Shown here one piece after another: positions 25,216-36,100 of a DNA stretch of 47,544 bases. Positions within the stretch are counted from its first letter, which is position 1; every line of letters begins with the position of its first letter. The notes beneath the pieces were generated by a model. It was not told the origin of the DNA and did not search any database. It saw only the letters and a program-made list of their open reading frames with translations. The stretch is from the NCBI GenBank assembly GCA_902797885.1, contig CADBUP010000050.1:1-47544 (forward strand), written 5' to 3'. The translations under genes and the position numbers were made by a program. This DNA comes from an uncultured Ruminococcus sp. (lineage in GTDB: Bacteria > Bacillota > Clostridia > Monoglobales > Monoglobaceae).

Positions 25216-25758
25216 TTATTCTTCTTCTATTAAGGCATAATTGCCATCTTTCCTGCGATACACAATGTTTGTGTTCATCGTGTCGGGGTCGTTGAATACA
25301 AAGAAATCATGACCCAGCATATTCATCTGAAGGATTGCCTCTTCGACCATCATCGGCTTCGCCGCAAACTTCTTAACCTTAATAATTTTAAACTCTTCTT
25401 TATTATCTTTCGCTTCCTTGGTCTCAGCCAGAGGAAGGTCAACGCTGTAATTTTCAAGAGCATCATCACGCAATCTCCGCGCAAGCTTTGTCTTGTTCTT
25501 TCTTATCTGTCTGTCTATATTCGATAAGCAAATATCAACAGCCGTGAGCAAGTCTCTGTTCCGTGCTTCAGAACGAATAAGAAATCCTTTATACATAAAG
25601 GTGATTTCAACAATCATATGCTCTTTCTGTTCGGAAATCTGAATCTTGCACTCGTCATCGGTAGCAAAGAACTTATCAAGCTTATTAACCTTTGCTATAA
25701 CCTTATCCTTGCTGGAATCCGCCAATTCAACCTGCTTACATAAAATTTTGTACTTCAT
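25216..25758 (-). CDS. hpf: Long-form ribosome hibernation promoting factor
   Basis: 180 residues. The N-terminal S30AE domain (about 1-100, MKYKILCKQVEL and RSEARNRDLLTAVD) binds the 30S decoding region; a charged linker leads to the C-terminal dimerisation domain (about 125-180, AKPMMVEEAILQMNMLGHDFFVF), which drives 100S ribosome formation in Gram-positives. The start is placed at 25758 because the SD AGGAGG lies inside the first codons of the longer frame (25776) and is 8 nt before this ATG. It has its own promoter at 25821-25849. Confidence 0.95.
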   Translation of the reverse strand: MKYKILCKQVELADSSKDKVIAKVNKLDKFFATDDECKIQISEQKEHMIVEITFMYKGFLIRSEARNRDLLTAVDICLSNIDRQIRKNKTKLARRLRDDALENYSVDLPLAETKEAKDNKEEFKIIKVKKFAAKPMMVEEAILQMNMLGHDFFVFNDPDTMNTNIVYRRKDGNYALIEEE

Positions 25759-25820
25759 ACTTATGCCTCCTGTCATCTGTGTATATACCGAAATACTTAA
25801 TCTGTATTTCTTATATTCAT

Positions 25821-25849
25821 ATTATACAACATTCAGCACAAAAATTCAA
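25821..25849 (-). promoter_or_regulatory. hpf promoter
   Basis: Minus strand: -35 TTGAAT (25844-25849), 17-bp spacer, -10 TATAAT (25821-25826). Confidence 0.8.
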
Positions 25850-25889
25850 GTACAGTTTGTAAATTTTTTGTATGAATTTTGTTAAAAAA

Positions 25890-25908
25890 TATTAGGCAGT
25901 TTGCCAAA
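25890..25908 (-). terminator. Weak terminator after the topoisomerase A subunit
   Basis: GGCA/TGCC stem with flanking A-T pairs and a 3-nt loop, followed on the minus strand by UAAUAUUUUUU. The short stem makes it a weak candidate. Confidence 0.4.
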
Positions 25909-25911
25909 TTA

Positions 25912-28095
25912 TTAAAACAGCGACAGCTGTTCGATTCCCTTGTCCTCATCTTTTATTGCTGAGCCGGCGGCAGGGATATTTCTGGGGCGATAACGCTTTG
26001 GTTCGGCAAATCCGCTGTTCTCCGCGAGGTATGCCGCCTTTATAACCGCTCCGCGGCGAAGCGTCATAACGCCCACGCCCTGTGTTGTTCTGGTCGTCTT
26101 TAGCGGAATTTTTTCCGTATTGACGCACAGAGCCTTTTCCGCGCTGCTGATAAGCAGGATATCCGTATCCTCGGGCAGGAAGAACATATCTATCGCCTCA
26201 GCCTTGGCGGAATACGCCCCGGTCAGCCGGCGGCGGTTTGACTTTGTGGCGTATGCGGAAAGCGGAACCTTGGCGCACTTTCCGTTATCAAATACAAACA
26301 GAAGATTTCCGCTGTAGTCCTCGGCCAGAACCATGCCGATTATTTCAGCTTTTTCTTCCATTCCGACAAGGTTCGGAATGTACTCGCCGAGCTGGCTCGC
26401 CTTACCGTCGGGAATGTCAGAAACCTTCATCTTATAGGCATTTCCGCCGCCAAAGAAGATTACTTCCGCACGGTTTGTTGTCTCAACCTCTTCAAGCATA
26501 ACATCATCATCTTTGAGCTTCTGCTCTCCGCTTGTGCGAAGAGCAACAAGCGAAATTTTCTTTATATATCCCTCTTTCGTCCTGAACAGTTTTACGGCAA
26601 AGTCGGGCACAAGCTCCTCCGGTTCAATTTCCATTACTGCATCCTCAGCCGAAACAATGGAAGTTCTTCTGTCCCTTCCGAACTTCTTGCTGACCTCCTT
26701 GAGTTGTTTCTCGATAATCTTGTTGATTCTCGCCTTGCTCGAAACAGCCGCCTTTAGGTCCTCGATTTCGGCCTTTAGAGTTTCAATTTCAGCCGTCTTT
26801 TTTAAGATATATTCTTTGTTTAAGTTTCTTAGCTTAATCTCAGCCACAAATTCTGCCTGAGCCTCAGAGATTCCGAAGCCGTCCATAAGGTTCGGCACAA
26901 CCATTGAATCCTCTTCGGTCTCACGCACGATTTTTATCGCCTTGTCAATATCCAAAAGAATTTTTTCAAGGCCCTCTAAAAGATTGAGCTTATCGCTCTT
27001 CTTCTCGATATCATACTTCATTCCTCTTATAACACAGCTTCTGCGGAAGCGAAGCCATTCACAGAGTATGTCGTTTACGCCCAAAACCATAGGCGAGCCT
27101 TCAACAAGGATGTTAAAGTTACAGCCGAAACTATCCTCAAGCTGTGTCGACTTAAACAGCTTTGCCATAAGCTTTTCCGGGTCGGCGCTTCTCTTTAAAT
27201 CAATCGTCAGCTTAAGGCCGTGCAGGTCGGTTTCATCTCGGATATCCGAAATCTCACGAATCTTTCCGCTCTTGACCAAATCAACGATTTTCTCTATTAT
27301 TGCCTCAACCGACGCGGTATAAGGTATCTCACAAATCTCAATACAGTTATTTTTCTTATCATATCTGTATTTCGCTCTGACCTTAAAGCTTCCTCTTCCT
27401 GTCCTATAAATTTCATTCATCTCGCCCTTGTCAAGAAGAAGCTCACCCCCTCCCGGGAAGTCGGGCGCAGGCATAATTTCACTCAAATCGGCGTTTTCAT
27501 CCTTCATCACCGCGATTGTCGCCTCGCAAAGCTCACGCAGGTTAAAGCTGCATATATTCGACGCCATTCCGACGGCTATACCCTGGTTCGGATTGGCAAG
27601 AATATTCGGGAATGTCGTAGGAAGCAGAGTCGGCTCTTTGAGCGTTCCGTCATAGTTATCAACAAAATCGATTGTATTCTTATCCATATCCCTGAATATT
27701 TCAGAGCATATTTTTGAAAGTCTGACCTCGGTATAACGCGAAGCGGCATACGCCATATCGCGCGAATACTGACGGCCGAAGTTACCCTTTGAGTCAACCA
27801 GCGGCACAAGCAATGATGCGTTACCCTCGGTTAAACGAACCATCGTCTCATATATTGCCTGGTCGCCGTGGGGGTTAAGCTTCATAGTCTGACCCACAAC
27901 GTTTGCCGACTTTGTACGGTTTCCCGTGAGAAGCCCCATCTTATACATCGTATAAAGAAGCTTTCTGTGTGACGGCTTAAAACCGTCGATTTCGGGAATA
28001 GCACGCGATATTATAACACTCATCGCGTATGGCATATAGTTACTCTCAAGAGTTTCGGTTATTATCTGATTTTCAATAATCGGTTTTTTAGCCAT
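25912..28095 (-). CDS. Divergent type IIA topoisomerase subunit A (ParC/GyrA-like)
   Basis: 727-residue DNA-cleavage subunit. Catalytic Arg120-Tyr121 in ASRYTEVRL. The quinolone-determining region reads NPHGDQAIYE (74-83), with Gln79 where E. coli GyrA has Ser83 and Glu83 where it has Asp87. A coiled-coil arm (about 400-470) and a C-terminal beta-propeller-like region follow, shorter than in GyrA and without an obvious GyrA box. It is coded 24 bp after the B subunit, with SD AAGGAGA. The short length and paired B subunit point to a second, clostridial-type enzyme (topo IV role) rather than gyrase; the name parC is uncertain. Confidence 0.87.
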   Translation of the reverse strand: MAKKPIIENQIITETLESNYMPYAMSVIISRAIPEIDGFKPSHRKLLYTMYKMGLLTGNRTKSANVVGQTMKLNPHGDQAIYETMVRLTEGNASLLVPLVDSKGNFGRQYSRDMAYAASRYTEVRLSKICSEIFRDMDKNTIDFVDNYDGTLKEPTLLPTTFPNILANPNQGIAVGMASNICSFNLRELCEATIAVMKDENADLSEIMPAPDFPGGGELLLDKGEMNEIYRTGRGSFKVRAKYRYDKKNNCIEICEIPYTASVEAIIEKIVDLVKSGKIREISDIRDETDLHGLKLTIDLKRSADPEKLMAKLFKSTQLEDSFGCNFNILVEGSPMVLGVNDILCEWLRFRRSCVIRGMKYDIEKKSDKLNLLEGLEKILLDIDKAIKIVRETEEDSMVVPNLMDGFGISEAQAEFVAEIKLRNLNKEYILKKTAEIETLKAEIEDLKAAVSSKARINKIIEKQLKEVSKKFGRDRRTSIVSAEDAVMEIEPEELVPDFAVKLFRTKEGYIKKISLVALRTSGEQKLKDDDVMLEEVETTNRAEVIFFGGGNAYKMKVSDIPDGKASQLGEYIPNLVGMEEKAEIIGMVLAEDYSGNLLFVFDNGKCAKVPLSAYATKSNRRRLTGAYSAKAEAIDMFFLPEDTDILLISSAEKALCVNTEKIPLKTTRTTQGVGVMTLRRGAVIKAAYLAENSGFAEPKRYRPRNIPAAGSAIKDEDKGIEQLSLF

Positions 28096-28119
28096 TGAAA
28101 ATTTCTCCTTGTTCTTTTA

Positions 28120-30093
28120 TTATGAAACATCGGTTAAATCCAGGAAGTTATATCCGAAGTTTGCGATATGTTCCTTTCTTCCCGCAAGGTTATCGCCGAG
28201 AAGCAGGTCAAACATCTGCTGTGTTTTAACCACATCATCCGGCATAACTCTGATTAAACGCCGCGTTTCGGGGTTCATGGTCGTCTCCCACATCATATCG
28301 GGCTGGTTTTCGCCGAGACCCTTGCTTCGCTGAATTGTATAACGCTTGCCCTCAAGCTTTTTGAGTATTTCCGCCTTTTCGTTTTCATCAAAGGCAAAAT
28401 AGCTCTTGTCCTTATAAGAAATCTCATACAAAGGTGATTCCGCAATATACACATATCCCTTGTCAATCAGGCTCGGTGTTAACCGGTAAATCATAGTCAG
28501 CACAAGCGTGCGAATCTGATACCCATCGACATCGGCATCGGTACAGATTATAATCTTGTTCCAGCGAAGATTATTTATGTCGAATGAATTCAAGTCCTTA
28601 TTGTGCTTTGTTGTTATTTCCACCCCGCAACCCAAGACCTTCATCAGGTCAACGATTACATCGCTTTTAAATATCTTGTCATACTCGGCCTTAAGGCAAT
28701 TTAAAATCTTTCCGCGAATCGGCATAATCGCCTGAAGTTCGCCGTCACGGCCGAGCTTACACGCACCCAGAGCCGAATCGCCCTCCACTATATATACCTC
28801 TCTTCGGCTTGCGTCACGGCTTCGGCAATCAACAAATTTCTTGACACGGTTGGTAATATCAAGACTTCCGCCAAGTTTCTTTTTAACATTGATTCGCGTT
28901 TTCTCGGCAGATTCCCGGCTTCTTTTATTTATAAGAATCTGTCCGCAGAGCTTTTCAGCGTCCATCTTGTTTTCAATAAAATATATTCCGAGCTGTTCGC
29001 GAAGGAATTCCGTCATAGACTCCTGAATAAACTTATTTGTGATTGCCTTTTTGGTCTGGTTTTCATAACTCGTCATGGTTGACAGCGAGTTGCTGACAAG
29101 AAGAAGGCTATCAGCAACATCATCAAACTGAATTTTCTTCTCATTCTTATTATACTTTCCGTTCTGTTTCAGATACTGGTCAATCGCATACACAAAGGCA
29201 TTTCTGACCGCTTTATCCGGCGCACCGCCGTGTTCAAGAAAGCTTGAATTATGATAATATTCAAGCCTATGATTCTCGTTACAGAAACAAAATGCAAAGC
29301 TCATTTTAACCTTGTATTCTTCAAGATCGGCACGGTCACGGCCGCGGCGTTCGGTCTCTATATAATGAATCGAGGTCAATTCCTTTCCGTCGGCCAGCTC
29401 TTTTACATAATCAACTATGCCGTTTTCATAATAGAATTCCTGTGATTCAAACCTGCCTTTTTCTTCTTCGTTCTTAAATATAAACTTTATACCCGAATTC
29501 ACAACAGCCTGACGCTTCAGCGTGCTTCGGTAATTCTCAACCGGGATATTAATGTCCGTAAACACCTTTAAATCCGGTTTCCACCGAATTTTTGTACCCG
29601 TATGCTTATATCGGAACTCGGTCTTTTGAAGCCCGCCTACATTCTCGCCGTTTTCAAAGTGCAAGTTAAACTTACAGCCGTCACGCAGAACCTCAACATC
29701 CATATATTCAGAACTATACTGTGTTGCGCAAGCGCCAAGGCCGTTCAGACCCAGCGAATACTCATAGTTTCCGCCCGAATTATTCTTATACTTTCCGCCG
29801 GCATAAAGCTCGCAGAATACAAGCTCCCAGTTATAACGTTTTTCTCTCTCGTTGTACTCAACCGGGATTCCTCGCCCCATATCGTCAATCTCAATAGACC
29901 CGTCTATATAACGGGTTATGGTAATGGTATTACCATAACCCTCTCTCGCCTCATCTATCGAATTTGAGAGTATCTCGAACATCGAATGTTCACAGCCTTC
30001 AATTCCGTCAGAACCGAATATAACCGCCGGACGCTTGCGGACACGATCCGCGCCCTTTAGCGATGAAATACTTGAATTATCATACTTACTCAC
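28120..30093 (-). CDS. Divergent type IIA topoisomerase subunit B (ParE/GyrB-like)
   Basis: 657 residues, GTG start with SD GGAGG 6 nt upstream. GHKL ATPase: Glu40 and Asn44 in EILSNSIDEA, DMGRGIP (71-77), LGLNGLGA. The transducer domain follows. TOPRIM: EGDSALGACKLGRD, where most GyrB/ParE have EGDSAGGSAKQGR, then IRGKILN and TDADVDGYQIRTL (usual DADVDGAHIRTL). Catalytic acidic residues are conserved, so it should be active, but the substitutions mark a separate clade. First gene of the two-gene operon with the A subunit, under the promoter at 30137-30165. Confidence 0.88.
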   Translation of the reverse strand: MSKYDNSSISSLKGADRVRKRPAVIFGSDGIEGCEHSMFEILSNSIDEAREGYGNTITITRYIDGSIEIDDMGRGIPVEYNEREKRYNWELVFCELYAGGKYKNNSGGNYEYSLGLNGLGACATQYSSEYMDVEVLRDGCKFNLHFENGENVGGLQKTEFRYKHTGTKIRWKPDLKVFTDINIPVENYRSTLKRQAVVNSGIKFIFKNEEEKGRFESQEFYYENGIVDYVKELADGKELTSIHYIETERRGRDRADLEEYKVKMSFAFCFCNENHRLEYYHNSSFLEHGGAPDKAVRNAFVYAIDQYLKQNGKYNKNEKKIQFDDVADSLLLVSNSLSTMTSYENQTKKAITNKFIQESMTEFLREQLGIYFIENKMDAEKLCGQILINKRSRESAEKTRINVKKKLGGSLDITNRVKKFVDCRSRDASRREVYIVEGDSALGACKLGRDGELQAIMPIRGKILNCLKAEYDKIFKSDVIVDLMKVLGCGVEITTKHNKDLNSFDINNLRWNKIIICTDADVDGYQIRTLVLTMIYRLTPSLIDKGYVYIAESPLYEISYKDKSYFAFDENEKAEILKKLEGKRYTIQRSKGLGENQPDMMWETTMNPETRRLIRVMPDDVVKTQQMFDLLLGDNLAGRKEHIANFGYNFLDLTDVS

Positions 30094-30136
30094 TTTTTAC
30101 CTCCGAAACAGGCTTTTTCAAAGCCGCAATATTTTT

Positions 30137-30165
30137 AATATACCACAAAACTTAAAAGTTGTAAA
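30137..30165 (-). promoter_or_regulatory. Promoter of the topoisomerase operon
   Basis: Minus strand: -35 TTTACA (30160-30165), 17-bp spacer, -10 TATATT (30137-30142) with extended TGG. Confidence 0.7.
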
Positions 30166-30177
30166 GACCCACATTAA

Positions 30178-30205
30178 ATGACGGCAGAGAAGCCTCTACC
30201 GTCAT
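30178..30205 (-). terminator. Terminator of the PBP gene
   Basis: A 12-bp stem (30178-30189 with 30194-30205); the one mismatch becomes G-U on minus-strand RNA. Followed by UUUAAUG. Lies between the PBP stop and the topoisomerase promoter. Confidence 0.75.
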
Positions 30206-30214
30206 ATGCCGTCA

Positions 30215-32569
30215 TTATTGTGTCAGCGAGGGCGTACCTGTGCTTCCGCTGTGACCTCCGGAACCGGAAGAGCCGGTGCTTGAATGACCCGAGCCCGATG
30301 TACCGTTTCCGCCAGTACTGCCCGAGGAACCGCCGCTCGTTGTGCTGTGGCTTCCCGAAGCCGACCCGGTATTACCTCCGGACGCTGTCGCTCCGTTGTT
30401 CCTCTTTGTTGTTGATTCTTCCGCGTCATCCTCATCACTTTTTTTACTGTCATTTTGGCTGTCAGATGACGATTTTTTCTGCTGCACCTCGTCTGAGCCG
30501 CTTGTTCCGCCGCTATGCTTTAGGTTACAATAATCCGGCAGGCTATCCTTATCACAGTAATAGTACGATGACGGGCAGCTTGATGTTGCTCTCATTCCCG
30601 TATAGGTGCAATAGCTTATCTTTGTGACGCTGCTTGGCTGTGTAAGCGTCCTGTCTGTGTTTTTAAGCGTCTTGTGAGCGCTGTCCATAATACTTTTAAA
30701 AACAGGTACGCACGGATTTGACGAAATATTTATCTCTTTTGGGATGTCATAGCCATACCATACAGCGGCAACATAATAAGGTGTGTAACCGATGAACCAG
30801 CGATCCTTATTATCCGATGTTGTGCCGGTCTTGCCCGCGGTATAGCTTACACCCGAAACGGCTGCTCCGCGGCCTGTTCCGCTTTCAACAACCTCTTTCA
30901 AAAGCTGGGTCATAATATAAGCGTTTGATTCTTTCATTATTGATGTTCCCGCACGGTCGGAACTCAAAATTACATTTCCGTCCTTATCAGTCACATCTAT
31001 ATATGTGTATGGTTTGTAACGAAATCCCCCATTCGCAAACGACGCATATGCCGCCGCCATTTCAAGCGTTGTTGCTCCGTCCGTCAGACCGCCCAAAGCA
31101 AGCTGAGAAAGTCCAACATCCGTATATGTCTTTCCGTCAACATCGCGGCTCTTTACAAGTGTGGTAAGCCCAAACTTTTCGGTCAGAAAATCATAGCTCA
31201 CCTGAGGGCCGAGCTTGTCTATAATCTCAACAGGGGTTGTGTTAAGCGATGTACGAAGTGCGGTTCTTACATCCACCTTTCCGCGATATTTAAAGTCATA
31301 GTTTCGCGGTGTCCAGCCTCCGTATGATTTCTTCTCGTCCATAAACGTTGACCCGGGATAGATAACTTTATTTTCAAGCGCAGGCAGGTATGCCGCAATA
31401 GGCTTAATGGTAGAACCGGGCTGTCTCGGCGAGCTTGATGCGCGGTTAAGCGTCAGACTCGCCGTTTTCTTACCTATTCCGCCGGCTATACCCACAACCT
31501 GTCCGGTCTGAACATCCAAAACGGTAATTGCCGACTGTGCACCCGAACCCGCAAAATTCTTTTCGGACTCGTAATATTTTTCAACTATTTTTTGTATATC
31601 CGGGTTATATGCCGCCTTTATCTTCACGCCCCCCGAATACAAAATTTTATTTGCAAGGCTCTTTGAATACCCAAGCTCTTGTAAGTCCTTGAGCACATCT
31701 GTTATAACCTGGTCTACAAAATACGATGTGGTCTTAACTGTATCGCCGTTACCGTTTTTCGCTGAATTGTCCGTTATATTCAGTTTTTCATTTATTGCCT
31801 GCTCATATTCGTCCTTTGATATATAACCAAGCTCAAGCATTTTACCCAGCACAACGGTCTGACGTTCTTTATTCTTATCCGGGTTATCTATCGGATCATA
31901 CGCAGATGGGTTCTGTGTTATTCCGGCTATCGCCGCGCATTCGGCGAGATCCAATTCTTTTACATCCTTATTAAAATAAGTTCTCGCCGCGGTCTGAACG
32001 CCGTTACAGCCGTGAGACAGATAAATACAGTTAAGATACAGCTCAAGTATCTGTGTCTTATCAAGCTGTTTTTCAAGCGCAACCGCCCTCGAAATTTCCT
32101 TTATTTTACGCGCCGGTGTCTGGTCGTTGTCTCCCGTAACGTTCTTTATAAGCTGTTGGGTTATTGTGCTTCCTCCCAGGCTCGCACCGGTATTACCCGT
32201 GATTTTTCTTCCTATCCACACAAAGGTCGCCTTTGCGGTTCTGGGAAGATCATATCCCTTATGTTCCATAAAACGTTCATCCTCTATAGAGATAATCGCT
32301 TTTTGAAGATTTTCGGGGATATCTCCGATATCCGCCCACTCGCGGTTTTCTGTCGAATTGACCTTATAAAGCTCAGCTTCCTGCCCGGTTTTGGGGTCAT
32401 CATAGACAATAACCGAATTCTGGTTTAAAGTAAGGCTGTCAACGTCAATGTCGTCAACATCCCCCCAATACCCAAATACGGCACCCAAAAATGCGACAAC
32501 TCCTATCACCGTTATAACTATAAATGTTATTAAAAATATTTTTATAAACTTTCCTATATAATGCTTCAT
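30215..32569 (-). CDS. Class A penicillin-binding protein (PBP1A type)
   Basis: 784-residue bifunctional peptidoglycan synthase. An N-terminal membrane anchor (about 8-33), then the glycosyltransferase domain (GT51): Glu96 in EDERFMEHKG and GGSTITQQL (132-140). The transpeptidase domain: SxxK Ser386 in PGSTIKP, SLN (441-443) and KTGT (580-583). The last ~95 residues are a Gly/Ser/Thr-rich, probably extracellular tail with a short acidic-basic patch. SD AAAGGGG precedes the ATG. No accessory shape genes are adjacent. Assignment is firm; the choice of mrcA/ponA symbol is left open. Confidence 0.95.
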   Translation of the reverse strand: MKHYIGKFIKIFLITFIVITVIGVVAFLGAVFGYWGDVDDIDVDSLTLNQNSVIVYDDPKTGQEAELYKVNSTENREWADIGDIPENLQKAIISIEDERFMEHKGYDLPRTAKATFVWIGRKITGNTGASLGGSTITQQLIKNVTGDNDQTPARKIKEISRAVALEKQLDKTQILELYLNCIYLSHGCNGVQTAARTYFNKDVKELDLAECAAIAGITQNPSAYDPIDNPDKNKERQTVVLGKMLELGYISKDEYEQAINEKLNITDNSAKNGNGDTVKTTSYFVDQVITDVLKDLQELGYSKSLANKILYSGGVKIKAAYNPDIQKIVEKYYESEKNFAGSGAQSAITVLDVQTGQVVGIAGGIGKKTASLTLNRASSSPRQPGSTIKPIAAYLPALENKVIYPGSTFMDEKKSYGGWTPRNYDFKYRGKVDVRTALRTSLNTTPVEIIDKLGPQVSYDFLTEKFGLTTLVKSRDVDGKTYTDVGLSQLALGGLTDGATTLEMAAAYASFANGGFRYKPYTYIDVTDKDGNVILSSDRAGTSIMKESNAYIMTQLLKEVVESGTGRGAAVSGVSYTAGKTGTTSDNKDRWFIGYTPYYVAAVWYGYDIPKEINISSNPCVPVFKSIMDSAHKTLKNTDRTLTQPSSVTKISYCTYTGMRATSSCPSSYYYCDKDSLPDYCNLKHSGGTSGSDEVQQKKSSSDSQNDSKKSDEDDAEESTTKRNNGATASGGNTGSASGSHSTTSGGSSGSTGGNGTSGSGHSSTGSSGSGGHSGSTGTPSLTQ

Positions 32570-32729
32570 ATATAAACCCCTTTAAATTTTGGCGTATACT
32601 GATTTATATTTTATCTATTATATTATAAACTAAAATTGCGCGTATGAAAAGACCAATATATGTTAATAATATATTAAATTAGTGTTACAAAAACAATTTA
32701 TACCACAATATATGGGGGGAATGTCTAAA

Positions 32730-33119
32730 ATGACTAAAAAATTTTTACGAAATACTATGATAGGCTTCTGTGTTTTTATCGCCGTAATAATTATAACATA
32801 TGTCGCAGTAACATATCTTTACAAATCATCCGCCGCCAAAACCGCCGCAAACGTTCTGCCTGTCGAAGAACCTGCGGCCGCCCAAACCACCGCACCGCTC
32901 GCAGAAGATGACGTTACCGACTGTGAATATTATCTCGCGCGGTTTAACGGCAAGGGAATTTCAATCTTTGCCTGTTCAAACGGAAACGAAGAGTTTCTAT
33001 ACACAATCGACGTCCGCGCCGAGGACATTTCAACAGATGAACTCACAAAGCTCAAGGAGGGAATCATTCTCTCTGACAAACAGGCTCTCGCCTCATTTGA
33101 AGAGGACTTTGCCGGATAG
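32730..33119 (+). CDS. BofC C-terminal domain-like membrane protein
   Basis: 129 residues. A single transmembrane helix (about 10-31, IGFCVFIAVIIITYVAVTYLY) and an outer domain of ~65 residues with the BofC_C pattern (YYLARFNGKGISIF, then YTIDVRAEDI and a C-terminal SFEEDF). In sporulating Bacillus, BofC modulates SpoIVB processing; here the function is unproven. I start at ATG 32730, 10 nt after a GGGGGG stretch; a longer frame from a GTG at 32682 lacks an SD. Convergent with carB over a terminator. Confidence 0.75.
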   Translation: MTKKFLRNTMIGFCVFIAVIIITYVAVTYLYKSSAAKTAANVLPVEEPAAAQTTAPLAEDDVTDCEYYLARFNGKGISIFACSNGNEEFLYTIDVRAEDISTDELTKLKEGIILSDKQALASFEEDFAG

Positions 33120-33137
33120 GGTGCCCTCGCAAAAAGA

Positions 33138-33177
33138 GGCTGTAGTAAAACGATTTCAAAAATCGTTTTGCTGCAGC
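33138..33177. terminator. Terminator between the BofC-like gene and carB
   Basis: Long stem 33138-33156 with 33159-33177 (a few mismatches). On the minus strand it is followed by UCUUUUUG, so it is best placed to end carAB; on the plus strand it may also serve the BofC-like gene. Confidence 0.85.
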
Positions 33178-33189
33178 CCGTTCTTAAAA

Positions 33190-36100
33190 TTATTTTATAT
33201 CTGAAACCGCAATCGGCTCAAGTTCCGCTATATTAAACTTCTGTTCCATTACCTCGGCGAGCGCGGCAACCGTATCCTGAGATGTCAGAATATTGACCGA
33301 ACACTCGGACGCTGTCCTGCGCATCTTAAAGCCGTCGCTTTCCTTATCATTGCCCTTTTTAGGAATATCGATTACCAAATCGCACATTCCGCTTCTTATT
33401 ACGTCAAGGACATTAGGTACGCCCTCGCTTATTTTCTTTGCTCTCTGAACCGAGTAGCCATGCTTCTCAAGGAAGTCCGCCGTTCCCGTTGTCGAAATAA
33501 ATCTACAGCCGAGTTTATCGAACTTCTCTATAATCGGGAGGAAGGCCTCCTTGTCACGGTCACAGACCGTAAGAAGAACGTTGCTTCCCGCTCTCGGTAT
33601 ATCAAATTCAGCCGCAACGAAGCCTTTATATAGAGCTTCAAGATAATTTCTTCCCACGCCCAATACTTCACCGGTCGAACGCATCTCGGGGCCTAAGCTT
33701 ACCTCAACCATAGGAAGCTTCTTAGTTGAGAATATCGGAACCTTAACCGCAACCATCTCAGGTTCGGGGTTGATTCCCGAGGCATATCCCATATCAGCAA
33801 GCTTTTCGCCCAGCATCACTCTTGTTGCAAGCTCGATTACCGGAACACCGGTAACCTTTGTTATATAAGGAACAGTTCGGCTTGAACGCGGATTTACCTC
33901 AATAATATAGAGGTCGCCGCGGAATTCGATAAACTGAATGTTTATCATCCCTATAACCTTAAGCGCAACGGATATACGCCGCGTCACGTCCATTATCTTC
34001 TTTTTCATCTCATCCGAAACATTCTGCGGCGGATAAATCGAAATACTGTCGCCCGAGTGTACGCCGGCACGTTCAAGATGCTCCATTATACCGGGAATAA
34101 ACACATCTGTCCCGTCACAGATTGCGTCAACTTCAAGCTCCCTTCCGTTTAAATAACGGTCTATCAGAACAGGATTATCCTTATCCTTTTTGAATGCGTC
34201 CTCAAGATAGATGGTCAGCTCCTGTTCATTATGAGTAATTTCCATTCCCTGACCGCCGAGAACATATGAGGGACGCACAAGAAGCGGATAGCCGAGACGC
34301 TCCGCCTCTGCTATACCTTCTTCGGTTGTCCAGACAGCCTTGCCCTTCGGGCGTTTTATGTCAAGTTCCTCAAGCAATTCGTCAAACTTCTCTCTGTCCT
34401 CCGCCTCATCAATCTGCTTCGGCCGCGTTCCGAAAATCGGAACATTCATTTCATCCAGAAAGTTAGCCAGCTTAATCGCCGTCTGACCGCCGAACTGAAG
34501 AATAACTCCGTCCGGCTTTTCAAGCTCGATTATACTGAGTACGTCTTCCTCGGTCAGCGGTTCAAAATAAAGCTTGTCCGATGTATCAAAATCGGTGCTG
34601 ACCGTCTCGGGGTTATTATTTATGATAATCGTTTCGATTCCGAATTTTTTGAGTGCGACTATACTGTGAACGCTGCAATAATCGAACTCGATACCCTGTC
34701 CGATACGAATAGGACCGGAACCGATAACCAAAACCTTCTTTTTGTCCGACGGCTCTGCTTCATTATACTCGTCATAGGTCGAGTAATAATACGGCGAAAC
34801 CGCCTCAAACTCACCGGCGCAGGTATCAACCATCTTATAAACCGGAAGGATTCCGTGACTTTCCCTGTACTTTCTGACCTCTGCCGCTGTACAGCCGATA
34901 AGCTGTGCAATCCCTTGATCGGCAAAGCCCATAACCTTATATTTTCTCATAAGCTCAGGGGTCAGAGTGTCCAGCCTATACTCCTTAAGTTCTTCTTCCA
35001 TATCAACGATATTCTTAATCTTTTTAAGGAAAAACGGATCCATACCGGTAATCTGTGAAATTTTTTCTATTCTGTAATCGCGGCGGATAAGCTCGGCGAG
35101 TTCAAACAAACGCTCATCATCCGGGGTCTTAATTCTGCCTCTCAAAACCTCTGATGATTTTTCCTTTGCCGCCTCGCGCTCTAACGTAAACTGTTTTATT
35201 TCAAGAGACCGTACACCCTTAAGCAAGGCCGCTTCAAAGCTGTTGCCTATCGCCATAACCTCACCCGTCGCCATCATCTTTGTTCCGAGAGTACGCTTCG
35301 CGCCATAGAACTTATCAAACGGCCATTTGGGGATTTTTATTACACAATAGTCAAGCGCAGGTTCAAAGCAAGCATAGGTCTTTCCCGTAACCGCGTTCTT
35401 AATCTCATCAAGGCGATATCCAAGCGCAATCTTCGCCGCAATCTTCGCAATAGGATAACCCGTCGCCTTTGACGCAAGCGCCGATGAACGGCTGACTCTC
35501 GGATTAATCTCGATAACTGCGTATTCAAAGCTGTTGGGGTTAAGCGCAAACTGAACATTGCAGCCGCCCTTTATCTCGATTGAATTAATTATATCAATCG
35601 CCGCCGTACGAAGCATCTGATACTCTTTGTCGGCCAGCGTCTGGGCGGGCGCAACAACTATGCTGTCACCCGTGTGAACTCCAACCGGATCAACATTCTC
35701 CATACTGCAGACCGTGATGCAGTTTCCGTCACCGTCCCGGATAACTTCAAACTCGATTTCCTTCCAGCCTCTTATACACTTCTCGATAAGAACCTGTCCG
35801 ACACGCGACAGGTGGATTCCCTGTGCGGCAATCTCGCCGAGTTCGCCCTCGTCCTCGGCTATGCCGCCGCCTGTTCCGCCCAATGTGTACGCCGGTCGGA
35901 CGATTACCGGATAACCGATTTCCTTTGCGAATTTCAGCGCACCCTCAACCGTATTCACGATTTCGCCGCGAATCATAGGCTGATTCGTCCGCTCCATAAG
36001 CTCCTTAAAACTTTCTCTGTCCTCGCCTTCTTTAATTGACTCTATGGACGTTCCTATAACCCTTACGTTATACTTATCGAGAATTCCTTTATCATATAAC

